Below are positions 41,330 through 51,839 of a DNA stretch of 64,000 nucleotides, piece by piece. Under the pieces are notes generated by a model. That model had not been told where the DNA came from. It made no database searches and saw only the letters and a program-made list of their open reading frames with translations. The stretch comes from Fragilaria crotonensis (lineage: Eukaryota > Bacillariophyta > Fragilariophyceae > Fragilariales > Fragilariaceae): contig JAKSYS010000046.1 of assembly GCA_022925895.1 (NCBI GenBank), positions 62,001-126,000 of the forward strand. Reading direction: 5' to 3'. How positions within the stretch are numbered: position 1 is the stretch's first letter; each line of letters opens with the position of its first letter. The translations under genes were made by a program, and so were the position numbers.

Positions 41330-43669
41330 TCACCTTGAAAGGTGGTCAATGCCCCTAGTGGACACACCTCCACCAATGGGACTTCTCCACTCAGTCTCAT
41401 TCAAAGCACCAACAGGGTCGTGAGGTTGGATAGCCGACCCAATTCGGTAGGGGAGCAACCCTGAAATGGTATTGTACGAAACGTCCAATCGCGTGAGTCG
41501 TTGCATTTCTCCAACGTGAGTTGGGAGGGTTCCCACCAAGCGATTCATGTTGAGATTCAACACTTCCAATTCTGTCAATTTACCGACTTCAGTCGGAATG
41601 GTGCCAGTCAAGGTGTCCGAGCTCAGTTGAAGAACATTCAGAGATTCCAGAGAACACAATTCGGTGGGGATTGTGCCCTTCAGGTAGGAACCATTCATTT
41701 TCAGAACTAGGAGGTTCGATACTAGTCGACCCAGTCGTTCCGATGGGATGGTACTATTGGAGAAGAGATTGTTCTCCAGATCAAGTACTTGAACGCGTTG
41801 CAACGCTCCCAGTTGCTTTGGGATGGCATTCGAAAGCTCATTCGAGCCGACCAATAGTACCACCAAATTACCACAGCGCTCAATCTCCGATGGGATTGCG
41901 CCCGTCAATGAATTTTTGTCCAGGTAAAGGTTGACCAAGCTAGACAGCCAGTTCCCCAATGGACATCGGGATGGTACCTTGCAAATTATTGGATGACATG
42001 TCCAAGCTCTGAAGCACTGTCAGTAAGCCAATTTCTGGCGGTAAAATTCCATCAAGCATGTTGCCATGCAGGTCCAGTGCAATGAGCGATGAGAGCATGC
42101 CAAGTTCGGAAGGAACTGTGTTGCCAATTGTTCCCAGCCAGAGACAAGCTCTGAAGGACTGGAAACAAACCAATTTCGGTCAGGAGCATTCCAGCGAGGT
42201 TGTTTTGCTCAAGATGCAGCTCGATCACATCAGAATTGCTGTTGCACGAGACACCCTGCCAAAAGCAATGCGATTGGTCTGACATCCAAAGATGCGATTT
42301 GAACCATGCCGGACCATCTGTGGCAAGGAATATAATGTAAAGCAAATAGAGGTTCTCCAGCTACCTGGTGGATTCCGTTCCTGTCACTCTCGCCGCCACG
42401 CAGATGAGTACCAAGTTCGCAGAATCACACGAATCTTTATCCATCTTCATGTCGGTCTTAAGCGTCTGATTGAAGGCTGCCTTCACTTCATTGTAACGGT
42501 CATGCGCGCATACAGGAAAATCAATGATTTGTCCCTCTATCATGCATTGACGTGAGATTTCATCCACGTTGCAAGGTTCCCGCACGTTGCTTGGAGGACT
42601 GGCTGGGTGGACTAAGCATAATGACAACAATCCAATAATGAGAGCAACCACGACAACCAGCCCGAGCACAATCCCCACTTTCAACTTCAAACAAGGACCC
42701 GTTAGAACATTTTTCCATAGCAGCCGGCGGGGGTTGTCTTGTTCGGCAACATGTGAGCTCATGTCTGTGGAATACCCAGGAAAGGCGCCTCGACTTCCTG
42801 GATCAACGTCATCTCCCTGCTTCAGTTTGCCAGAGCCTTGCTGGATCTGGTCCACCAAGCCTTGTTGGTAGCCTCCCACCTTGAGCTCAGCTACATCCTG
42901 TGAGATGCATTCCCGTACCTGAAATATGTTGTAACCGAGAATCACAATAACTGTAGGATGGTCCAGGCGCGGGCTGAGTTGGAATTGACAAGCTCTCTTC
43001 ATAGCTACTGCTGGGGGCGATATTCGATGAGGTTGAAAATTTTCCCACGTTGCATCAGTCAAAGGAATTGACAAGCTAGAGTTATAAAACAGGTGTTCCG
43101 CAGCTGCTTTTTGTGGGTCCGCTTTGGTAGTCTCGAAATTGAAGCAAGCCAAGTTTGGATCAGTGAAAATTGGAGCGGGGGCGGAATGGTGACCCTGCCG
43201 CAAACTAGCCCAGCTCTCATCATTGACGATAGTACTAGGAGTAGGAGCAGAATTGTGACCCTTCCACCGTAGGTCGCGATGGGAGGCAATCAAATTTTCA
43301 ATCGGCAGAGAACTGTTCGATGAGCTGCCACTCCGTGTGCGGCTTCTACTTCTGAACATATGATGGCTTACTCCGAGAAGCCCATCTCTCTTTGACCCGC
43401 TTCTGAGCGCTGTTTGAATCGAGGCAGAGGTTGCCACAAAAAAAACCTCAAATCTATTTTACGTGCTGCCGCTATGCCCATAACAAAAAAGACATTCGAC
43501 TCGCACGGGTAGGCACTATACTGGGGAGTATAGCAGCCACCGAGGCAGAGGTTGCCACAGTATCGGACAGAGACGCTTCACCTTGCACATACTGACTCCA
43601 ATTGACATGTTCACCCGCGAAGTCATCAAAAGGCAGGGACACGTCAGGAATCGATGTCAGACTGTCTTC
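41330..43669 (-). pseudogene. Membrane-anchored LRR protein, decayed and interrupted by an insertion
   Basis: Layout as in diatom LRR receptor-like proteins: a Ser-rich cytosolic N-terminus (SRSRTRSGSSSNSSLPIE), one membrane helix (VGIVLGLVVVVALIIGLLSL), a juxtamembrane Cys-containing region, then WFKSHLWMSDQSHCFWQGVS with C (LRR cap) and about 11 plant-type LRRs (for example LTGTIPTEVGKLTELEVLNL). Defects: a 102-bp SINE-like insertion with target duplication within the N-terminal coding part at about 43.5 kb; an in-frame TAG at about 42359; and frame changes near 42130-42150 and near 41945-41955. Upstream of the insertion the frame continues (DFAGEHVNWSQYVQGEASLS) to about 43669, without a visible ATG. 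The number of defects argues for a real pseudogene. Confidence 0.8.
43439..43540 (-). mobile_element. SINE-like insertion, copy 1, with 19-bp target duplication
   Basis: 102 bp inserted between two copies of CGAGGCAGAGGTTGCCACA (43420-43438 and 43541-43559). On the minus strand it begins GGTGGCTGCTATACTCCCCA and ends in a run of T. A long target duplication plus a homopolymer tail is the mark of LINE-mobilised short elements, and T-tailed SINEs are known in plants. A second copy at 58308-58410 has the same ends. CGAGTCGAATGTC is vaguely like a pol III B box, but no convincing tRNA origin is seen. Confidence 0.7.
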
Positions 43670-43729
43670 TTATGCCAATCTACTGGATGAGTGCGTTTGA
43701 TCAGATTCCTGAAGCGATCCATAGCTCTC

Positions 43730-44514
43730 CTAATGATGCAAGTCGGCGTCAGGTTCACCATCGTCTGTACTCTCCAGTTTCATAAACTTCTTGTGCTTCT
43801 CCTTCTTCTTCTTTTTCACTTTTGCCTTTTTTGGCAGTAAAGAACCCTCAAACGGTTTCTCAGATGCCTGGGTTGATGTCGAGCGGGCGGTTGGAAAGTT
43901 GTTTGAAACGCCTCATCAAGTGGAAATGTTGGTTTAAATGTTTCATCGTCTTTCGGAAAGATAACTCTGAATTCCTCATCCTCAAACTCCTCGCGTTCAG
44001 ACGGAACTTTGAATCGATCCTGCAGATGTGTGTCAGCCGCCGCTGTGGGAGGATTGTTGAGAGCGCTGCCGAAATTGGTACCCAATCTCTCCAAGGACTT
44101 GGAAGCTATCAGAATGGCGTCTTTCAGACGAGCCGCCTGCGATTGATGGATGCGGCGTCTCGTAATTTCGCGAGGAGGTGTTGCACTGATCGATGGAATT
44201 AGTCCCGTTGCCGCGAAGACTCCCGTGTCGTCACTTGTTGGGGGAATACTAGTAAAGTCGAAGTTTATTCGGGGTTCTTGTTCAAGGTCCGGTTCTGGCA
44301 AGTCCATGGTCATCGCAGTTGCTGTCACAGTCGCTAATGGGAGTTCAACTTCACCATACATGGCTTGAAAGTCAGATGCGAACTTATTGTTGGTGTTGGT
44401 ACTGCCGTCGGCGTTGCTCTGTGTCTTGTCGAACTGCAACTGGTACATGGCATGAGCTTGTTGTTGTTGCAGCGTGAAGGGGTCCAAATCATGACCAGAT
44501 GAGCCCAGTATCAT
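43730..44514 (-). CDS. Hypothetical protein with basic Lys-rich C-terminus
   Basis: From the ATG at 44512-44514 about 200 residues of Gln/Thr/Pro-rich disordered sequence lead to REEFEDEEFRVIFPKDDETF. A very basic tail (LLPKKAKVKKKKKEKHKKFM) then ends at the TAG at 43730-43732, but in another frame. The change lies near 43895-43910. Either a small sequence error or a short unrecognised intron explains this. Without it the first frame ends early at 43816. The Lys/His-rich tail suggests a nuclear or RNA-associated protein; I cannot name a family. Confidence 0.5.
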
Positions 44515-45530
44515 CCCAATAGTCTTATTGTCTCAATTTTAAATGCAATAATGTTTTTCCACACTTTGGCAAGAATCTGGTTCCTGCATCTTGTCGGTGG
44601 ACATTTCGCGCAATGACACCATATGACAAAGAGCATAATTTTTCTATCACTCGTTCATTGCTTCTGTTGATTAGGCATTGGGTCTGTTAAACCATATAAA
44701 ACTACTCAATATCTCTTGAATATCGAGGCACTTACACTATTTATGCTAAACGCAACACACAACAACATCCTTGCACAATCATCCACTGACTCAATATATC
44801 TATGCAACATGTTGCACATGTATTTATGTACCAGATACCAACTGGTGTATCTTCTTGACCGTAATGCGTCTGACAGTGTATTCGTTCGGTAGTACCGGTA
44901 CTGTATTTGTAGTGCTTGGCGTTGCCGAACGCTCGACTTCGGTCTGTAAATCCGTCCGTACAGGGATTGACTGACGGACCTTCTTTTGTCGAGATCTATC
45001 GTACGAGAGCCCTTCAACATAGGATCCGGGTGTGTTCGCTTTCGTATCGTGCAGAGTCAGTGGTGTGGGTGGCGGTCTGCTACTACTAGGTCTACTAGAG
45101 GAGTGACCAAGTGACTGATGGTTGCGACTCGATGTGTACGATTCACGATGGGTTCCGGTATTGGTGTCAGCAATTGAGATTCCTACGTTTTATGTGAATA
45201 CACATTTTGGATGTGTAATCGAAGCCTTTTCATCGAGCATCTTCCAGCACATGCAATAAGTAGTATGTCATAGGGTGGCCCACAATTTGAGTGGCGACGC
45301 GACACCACGTCAATACTCTGGAGTTAATTGGAAACTTAGGTGTGTTTTGTGATCGGCTGTATCAAGGTTACTCCTGCTACCAGGTACAAGTACTGCTTTG
45401 ATCCGCATTACACGCAAACGATTTGATCATTGATCTGGTCCGCACTTGTACTCTTAACGGGATTGCGAAGCTACCTGTCGGAACTCGGAAGCGAAGCTGA
45501 AGCAATACGATATAGTATTACTCTAGCATC
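44515..45530. other. Spacer before the plastid coiled-coil gene
   Basis: About 1 kb with no recognisable gene. An open minus frame over 44706-45020 lacks family features. The promoter of the downstream gene should lie near 45400-45530. Confidence 0.4.
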
Positions 45531-48525
45531 ATGAGGCACTTCAACTGCATGATCCTCAGCCAGGTACTGGTGTTCATTGTGCTATGTGGAATCACGAACG
45601 TCAAGGCCTTCACGACGACGACAACAGACTCAAAAATCAAACAACAACTGTGGCAACTGCACCAACAACAGCGACATCAACGCCTCCCAACTCCGAGTAC
45701 TTCCCTGTTTCTCAACAAAAACAGCGGCGATGACGACACCGCCACGAAGGACACGAACGATATCCTCAACATCGCTGACATTCAAGCCGAAGCTGAAGAT
45801 GCTCTTCAGGCTGCCAACCTGTTCCTCGACGATCAACAACGTCAACAACAACTCACCTCTACTTCATCATCCGGCAGCGACGATGGCACCATCGACACTG
45901 CCATTGGCGGCTTCGCCGCCGGAGTCGCGTTGGGAGGGATCGTTGCGACACAGATTCCGGATGATGTCGTGCCCACAGCTCTTCCTCCCTTGATCTTGGG
46001 GACGCTCTTTGGAGGTGCTTCCTACGCCGGCGTCACGTCCTCCACGGCCGAAACGGCCTCCTTGCTCAAACGCACCCTGGGACGAGCCACCCGCGCCATT
46101 CGGACGGCGGCGATCAACGCTGCAACCGCGGCTGTGGCTGCTGTGGTCGAACGAATTCAGGCCATTCCAGGACAAATCACGGGATATGCCAAGTCAAAGG
46201 TTGACGAGTCTGTCGAGTACGTACAGTCGATTCCAGATCGAGTCACCAAGGCGGCGCAAGAAAAGGTAGAGGAGACGGCAGAGGAAATCGCAAAGATTCC
46301 GGGCAAGGCTGTGGCGTATGCCGAACAGCAAGTGGAGAATTTGGTGGAGGAGGTCAAGGCCACTCCTGGTAGAGTTGTTACGGCCACGACAGAAGCGATC
46401 GAAGATGCAGTGGAGAAGACCGAAAAGGCTATTGAAGATGCAGTGGAGAAGACGAAGGAGGCCATCGAGGAGGCTGTGGATGAAGCGGTTGCCCTTCCGG
46501 GGAAGAAAATTGCCGAGCTTCAAGAGTCCGTCAACAAGCTTGTGGGAGTGGACGAAACGCCCGTCAGACGCGATCCTGTACCACCCAAGGCACCCCCAAT
46601 CCAAGCCAAGGCGGAGCGTTCATTTGCCATTCCAAAGATCGAGCTTCCCAAGCCAGAACCTCCAAAGGTTCAACCACCCAAGACTCCTCCCCCACCACCA
46701 AAGGAGGTTGTCCCTGCGTTCAGTTTGCCGAAGGTAGACTTTCCGAAGGTTGAACTTCCCAAGGCAGATATTCCAAAGTTGGAGATCCCGCAACCTCCCA
46801 AGACTCCTCCGCCTCCCAAGCAGGACAACTTTGTTTTTAGCGAAATGTCCCTCAAGCAGTTTGTCGAAAAGAACAAACCAGTTGCATCGGAAGTTGACAA
46901 TCGCCGAGCTGACGAAGAGAAGGAGAAGAAGCAGCGCGCTGCTGCAGCTGCTGCTGCCGAAAAGACTCGCGAGGAACGTGCCGCTAGACAGAAAGAAGAG
47001 GCGCAAAAGGCAGCACAAGCGCAAAAGGAGGCTACCGCCATTTTGCGCGAAAAGCAACGCAAAGAAGAGTCGATCCGAGCTGCTGAGGCAGAGGCTCAAC
47101 GTCGGAAGCAAGAAGAATTGCGTGCCGCCAAGGCGGCCGAGGCTGAAGCTCGTCGTCGCGAGCAAGCTGAGGCAAAGAAGGCTGCTGCCATTGCGGCAGC
47201 AGAGAAACAGCGCCAGGCGGAGGCTGCCGCGGAGGAGCGACGCCGTGAACAAGAACGCAGGCAGCAGAGTTCCGCTCCCGACAGACGTCAGCAAGCCGAG
47301 GCTAAAAAGGCGGCCGAAGAGGCTGCGTTGGCTCAGCGTCGTCGACAAGAAGAAGAACGCGCCGCCAAGGCTGCTGAGGCGGAGGCACGTCGTCGCGAGC
47401 AGGCCGAGGCAAAGAAAGCGGCGGAGGTTGCTGCGTTGGCACAACGTCGTCAGCAAGAACAAGAGCGTGCGGCGAAGGCTGCTGAAGCAGAAGCGCGTCG
47501 TCGTGAGCAAGCTGAGGCAAAGAAGGCTGCTGCCATTGCTGCAGCTGAGCGGCAGCGTCAAAAAGAGGCAGAGCGCGAGGCTAAGGCTCAGGAAGCTGCC
47601 GAGAAGCGTCGTCAGCAGGAGGAGGAGCGACAAAGATTTGCCGAGGAACGTAAGGCTGCGAAAGAAGCTGCGGCTCTGGAGAAGCAAAGGTTGGCTGACG
47701 AGCGCAAAGCCACTCAACTTGCGGCAGCTGAGGCCAAACGTCAAGAACAATCTAGGCAAAAGCCCTCGAAGACACTTCCTATTACTAAACCAGCGACGAA
47801 GACTCCAGTCCAGATACTGGCAAGAGCTCCGCGGGGTGTCCCAACCATTCTGGACTGGAAAGTGAGGCGAGACGGTACGTCTGTTTTACTGTGTTGCAGT
47901 TTTCTGCGTTCTCTCGGGCTAACACTTATTTCTTTTTGTAGGAGGCATTACCGGCAAGATTTACGGGTCGCCAAACTTTAATGAGGGCGAGCGCATTGAG
48001 ACGTCTGAGATTGTTTCAGATGCGATTATGAATGGTGTCATCGTCAAAACTAGCTCTGGGAGTCGTTATTTTTTGAGCGACGATGCGTCTATCAAGCAAG
48101 CCAATCGTCAGGCGGCGTTGAAAGATATGGCGTCGGCCAAACCAGGTGCAACAATCACATTAACTCGGTTGGAGCGCGAACGCCAGGCAAAGGTCGCTCA
48201 AGAGGCCTTGGAGCAGGCGAAGCCAAGGGCCACGATCTCACTCTTTGGCATGTGGTCTGGCGACGATGAGGAGCCAATGCCTATCAAGACACCGACTGTC
48301 AAAACGGCAACCGCGACGGCATCTCCCGTGAGAAAAGCACCTCGAGGTGTTCCAACCATAAATAAGTGGAAGCAAAACAGAGACGGATCCGTCACAGGCT
48401 TGATTACGGGATCCCCCAACTTCTCCGAGAACGAACGAATCACTACCAGCCCAATTGTGTCAGGTGCTGTCAGTCCCGGCAGTGTCGTCAGGACGGGATC
48501 TGGGAGCCAATATTTCTTGGGGTAG
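45531..48525 (+). CDS. Large Ala/Glu/Lys-rich coiled-coil protein with plastid-type targeting and PRGVPTI modules
   Basis: Exon 1 is 45531-47874 and exon 2 47942-48525. The 67-bp intron (GTACGT...TTTTTGTAG) keeps one frame of about 975 residues. The N-terminus is a signal peptide (LSQVLVFIVLCGITNVKA) with Phe right after the likely cleavage site (A26-F27), as in diatom bipartite plastid presequences. Then: a Gly/Ala-rich segment resembling membrane-associated glycine zippers (AIGGFAAGVALGGIVATQIP), amphipathic 11-mer-like repeats (EKVEETAEEIAKIPGKAVAY), a Pro-rich stretch, and a coiled coil of about 330 residues built from AEAEARRREQAEAKKAA-type repeats. The C-terminus has two copies of a roughly 60-residue module: PRGVPTI-x2-W-x3-RDG, GSPNF, ER-x-T-S-x-I, ending GSRYFL or GSQYFL. 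The intron falls inside the first module. The function is unknown, perhaps structural at the plastid envelope. Confidence 0.8.
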
Positions 48526-48610
48526 ATTGTATGTTGATTTAGGATTTTAGAAGCAGCGTCAGACTGATACATTAAATATAACATCCTAGATTCGGAGGAG
48601 TAGATTTACA

Positions 48611-49198
48611 CTAATTTTGTATACTTTTGATCGGATCCAACAGTGGCTCTTGACAACCTGTAGAACCACAGCTGACGAACACTACAGCATCGTGCTTGAT
48701 CAACCACTCTCCGTCGGGCAGCCTGGAAATATCCACTGCAGAAAAGTTGGCAATTCCGACCACGACCAACGACCCATTTTTTGACACAAAGTAGGGAAGC
48801 GGTGGATCAATTAGAAGGGTTTGGAAAAGACGATTTGCAAACTTACATTTGTTGAACGTCTTGTTGCCTCTAGCGCCCTCAGCAGGAGTAAAACAGAAGA
48901 ACCAATTCAGAGACTCGAGGTCGTCGACTGTAATGATTGTCCTACCGATCTCCCTGAATAGAAGTCTATACGAAATCTTGTAAGATGCATTGGGGTATCC
49001 ATGTAGCTGACAGTTGTACCGGGAAAAATATTTGAAATCTCGGTCGCAGCATTCTTTCCACTGATTCTTTGTTTCGATGAATCTTTTCATATGACTGCAA
49101 GTAAGTTCCAATCTACATGTGTCTTGCGCATCACAGAAGAGCATTGTGTGCTGTAAAACATCGTCAGGGATGGAGAGGAGCTGCATCGACGGGGCCAT
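48611..49198 (-). CDS. F-box protein (intact copy)
   Basis: 195 residues from the ATG at 49196-49198. The N-terminal LLSIPDDVLQHTMLFCDAQD, then RLELTCSHMKRFIETKNQWK and ECCDRDF, is an F-box (residues 8-52), which would dock onto Skp1 in an SCF ubiquitin ligase. The remaining about 140 residues hold no known substrate-binding repeat. A diverged second copy is split by copia element 2 (51.0-57.7 kb), and both share NASYKxSYR and DLESLxW blocks, which shows this C-terminal part is a conserved domain of a local family. It is convergent with the plastid coiled-coil gene (85 bp between stops). Confidence 0.7.
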   Translation of the reverse strand: MAPSMQLLSIPDDVLQHTMLFCDAQDTCRLELTCSHMKRFIETKNQWKECCDRDFKYFSRYNCQLHGYPNASYKISYRLLFREIGRTIITVDDLESLNWFFCFTPAEGARGNKTFNKCKFANRLFQTLLIDPPLPYFVSKNGSLVVVGIANFSAVDISRLPDGEWLIKHDAVVFVSCGSTGCQEPLLDPIKSIQN

Positions 49199-50217
49199 GC
49201 TCAGGAACGTCCGAAGTGGGCCTCTCGCATATTTTTTTTCAGGAATGTGTTCTTCCGCTTCTCATATTGTGACTTCAGACTTCACTTGAACATGAGTACG
49301 TCGCACTCCCTTCATCCCAACCCTGATGTGTGACCCTTTATACGAGTACTCCATAGAAAAGGTTAGCTCTCGAGGAACTCTTCCTCGAGTACAAGTACAA
49401 GTACAAGTACAAGTACCAGTACCCCATGACTCGTTACAAATCCCTCACGGTAAGTACTACGGTAGGTGCGACTGGTTAGTGCAACAATGGTGGGAAACTG
49501 GAGTTGCGGAGAATCCAGTGCAACTTGTACTTGTACCTGGTATGCATACCAGGTACAAGTACAGAATACATAGACATACAACTCCATATTGTTGGGTATT
49601 CTGCCGTCGTAGACGTCACAGGTCATTGTGTCACCGAGACTCGGCCGTCTCGGCGTCTCGGCTCTCGGCGTTCGGTGTTCGGTGTTCGGCGCTCGGCTTT
49701 ATTTTGTGATTTTGTGCCATGGGCTCGTTGCGAAGTGACCTCGGCGAGGTGACTCGGGGAGGTGTGGTGAGGATACATATGTCTGTGCCGTCGTATGTCA
49801 CAAACGTTGCATCGTCAAGTGCGACGGACTTCAGGAGTGCAGGATACAGGATACCACACATACCGCTACTCCATGTGACAATTTTGCACTTCACTCCTTC
49901 TCTGCGCGCTCGGTGAAGTGCCTCGGCGAACTGGGATCTTCTTTGGATTTATTCCCCAAGAACAAGATCAACATCTGCGCTCCGATGTCGACGCTACATA
50001 TAGGGAAAGCCAGAAGTTACGGATGCCTCAGGTTAAGCGATGCTTCGATCTTGGGATTTCCTTCAAGTATGCGATCCGCGATCAAATCACACGATCCCGA
50101 TCACTAATCTTGGTATCTTCTACTCGGAGAAGAAACTCTCGAAATCATCATTCTTTTTCGCACACAAAAATACAACATTCAATATTCACAACCCGTGATA
50201 ACCACCCACCGTACAAG
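49199..50217. other. Spacer with microsatellite, perfect palindrome and GTAC-rich DNA
   Basis: Contains (GTACAA)n at about 49391-49420, a 38-bp perfect palindrome at 49526-49563, and a CTCGGC/TTCGGTG-type short tandem region at 49635-49700. The frame of the following gene is open back to 49918, but the signal peptide places the real start at 50218. Confidence 0.6.
49526..49563. repeat. 38-bp perfect palindrome centred on ATGCAT
   Basis: Each arm reads TGTACTTGTACCTGGTATG inwards and is followed immediately by its complement. There is no spacer and no mismatch over 38 bp. Confidence 0.95.
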
Positions 50218-50724
50218 ATGAACGCCTTTCTTTTTCTCATTTCCATGATGATCCTTTCGTTGATCCACTTCCCCGTCGCCGACGCCAAGGTTCGTGGTGT
50301 TCGAGTTAACACTGATGCCACCGATGAATCTCGCCAGCTCAAGAAGAACGGAGGTAAAGACAAGTCGATTTACTACGCTCCCTTTATGCCGCAGGGAGAA
50401 GAGAAGGTCTTCACGGTCACAACTCCTCTTTACGAGTCCTTTGATTCGGAGACTGGGGAGTTTGACGGCGTGGTTGGTACGTATTTCTTGGTTGTTGTAG
50501 TCTACAACTACGACGACAAAGACTCGGATGGTTATGTTCCTATCAACGACGCCAAGATTACTCTGGCCTTTGACAATGGAAGTTTCATCATTTCTGACGG
50601 AATCTTTGGTTCCGATCCTGCTTACACGGATTATGCCATTAGCGGTGGTATCGGCAAGTATGCTGATGCTCGTGGTGTGATGGCCATTGGGGTTGAAAAT
50701 GGTGCGGTCGCTTTTTCGTTTTAA
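50218..50724 (+). CDS. Small secreted dirigent/AOC-like barrel protein
   Basis: 168 residues from the ATG at 50218. Residues 1-23 are a signal peptide (FLFLISMMILSLIHFPVADA). The mature part has the strand pattern of the dirigent/allene oxide cyclase barrel: TVTTPLYESFDSETGEFDG, VGTYFLVVVVYNY, KITLAFDNGSFIISDGIFGS and, most tellingly, DYAISGGIGKYADARGVMAI (family pattern 'aItGGTGkya.ArG'). In plants such barrels steer radical coupling or cyclisation; other stramenopile members are uncharacterised. The upstream in-frame extension to 49918 lacks signal-peptide logic and is rejected. Confidence 0.75.
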   Translation: MNAFLFLISMMILSLIHFPVADAKVRGVRVNTDATDESRQLKKNGGKDKSIYYAPFMPQGEEKVFTVTTPLYESFDSETGEFDGVVGTYFLVVVVYNYDDKDSDGYVPINDAKITLAFDNGSFIISDGIFGSDPAYTDYAISGGIGKYADARGVMAIGVENGAVAFSF

Positions 50725-51414
50725 GCACATCTCCTCCTCCTCTAGGTTGACGTGGAAAAACAACATGCAATCTTAAATCAGATAGCGCCCGCTTTATAGA
50801 TGCGAAGATGCTTCCACGGCCATAATATTTGTATGTAGTACACATTTAACATCCAGTTTCTGTCCAGCAAAGGGAACGAGCGCGGTTGAGCTGGGCTGAA
50901 GGCCCCTCGAATAATGAATCGGGGCTCGTTCGGTAAAGAGTAACATGAATTGAAAATCCTGACTCATATGCCTTTTAAACAGCAAGAAATGCAGTCCATG
51001 TTGTGCGACGTGCGTCAGCAGAAGACGTAGCCCCAGTTATTGAATTCGCCTTTCCGTCCAGGACCGAAGCTCACCATCGCCACATTGTCATTCGTGATCA
51101 ACCACTCCCCGTTTGATAGTCTCGACACTGCATGAGGAGGGGAAGTGGGCAATGCGCAACAGTGGAGAGTCATCGTCCACGAAGTAGGGAAGTGGCGGAT
51201 ACTCGTCGAGGATCAAACAGCCGTCCTCGAACTTGCATTCGACCAGTGTCTCTTTGCCTTTTCCACCCGCAGCTGGTGTGAAATTGAAGTACCAACTCAG
51301 AGACTCCAGGTCTTCGGGTGTGATTTGCGTCCTTCGAACTTCCGTGAAGATTTGTCGGTACGAAACTTTGTAGGATGCATTGGGATATCCATGCTTTGCA
51401 CAGTTGTACCGGGG

Positions 51415-51812
51415 TGTGGGAAACGGATATCGCCCGGAGGAGATACTCGTTGGACGCTGGAGTGCGAAAGGAAGGAAGTAACTTGGTAGCTCTTTCGTGG
51501 ACGAAAGTGCTTGTTCTTTTATGTATATTGTGAGCTACTAATTAATCTAGCTCTATAAAGTTGAAGCCAACCTTGACACTTGTCGTGTTGCGTTTGCAGA
51601 AGGCGTTCTTTCGCAAGGGAAGGTTAGTTAGGTGATGGCGCATCAACAAGTAGATAGTTAGGTGATGTGCCATCACCGCGTTGCGACAAACACTCGAAAG
51701 AGAGGAAAGCTCTCTTTCATGAGAATAAACGCTGGTGCCAGAAGAACGTGGACCGAACGACGGTAGCACAGTCCAGTGCGATGGTGAGCCGGTCCGGTAC
51801 CAACACACCACA
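51415..51812 (-). repeat. LTR of copia element 2 (3' in element orientation)
   Basis: 398 bp. Identical by eye to 57194-57591. Confidence 0.97.
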
Positions 51813-51839
51813 CTCCCCTCCGTTCAAAGGCACCACCGC

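Noticed and set aside
43420-43559. Introner-type intron at the SINE-like insertion
   Set aside because: Exact removal of insertion plus one target copy would need GT...AG at matching positions, and no such pair exists.
46620-47759. Long minus-strand leucine-rich frame
   Set aside because: Antisense of the Ala/Glu/Lys coiled coil; composition mirrors the sense codons.
49918-50217. N-terminal extension of the dirigent-like protein by 100 codons
   Set aside because: Would bury a clear signal peptide; the ATG at 50218 gives a normal secreted protein.
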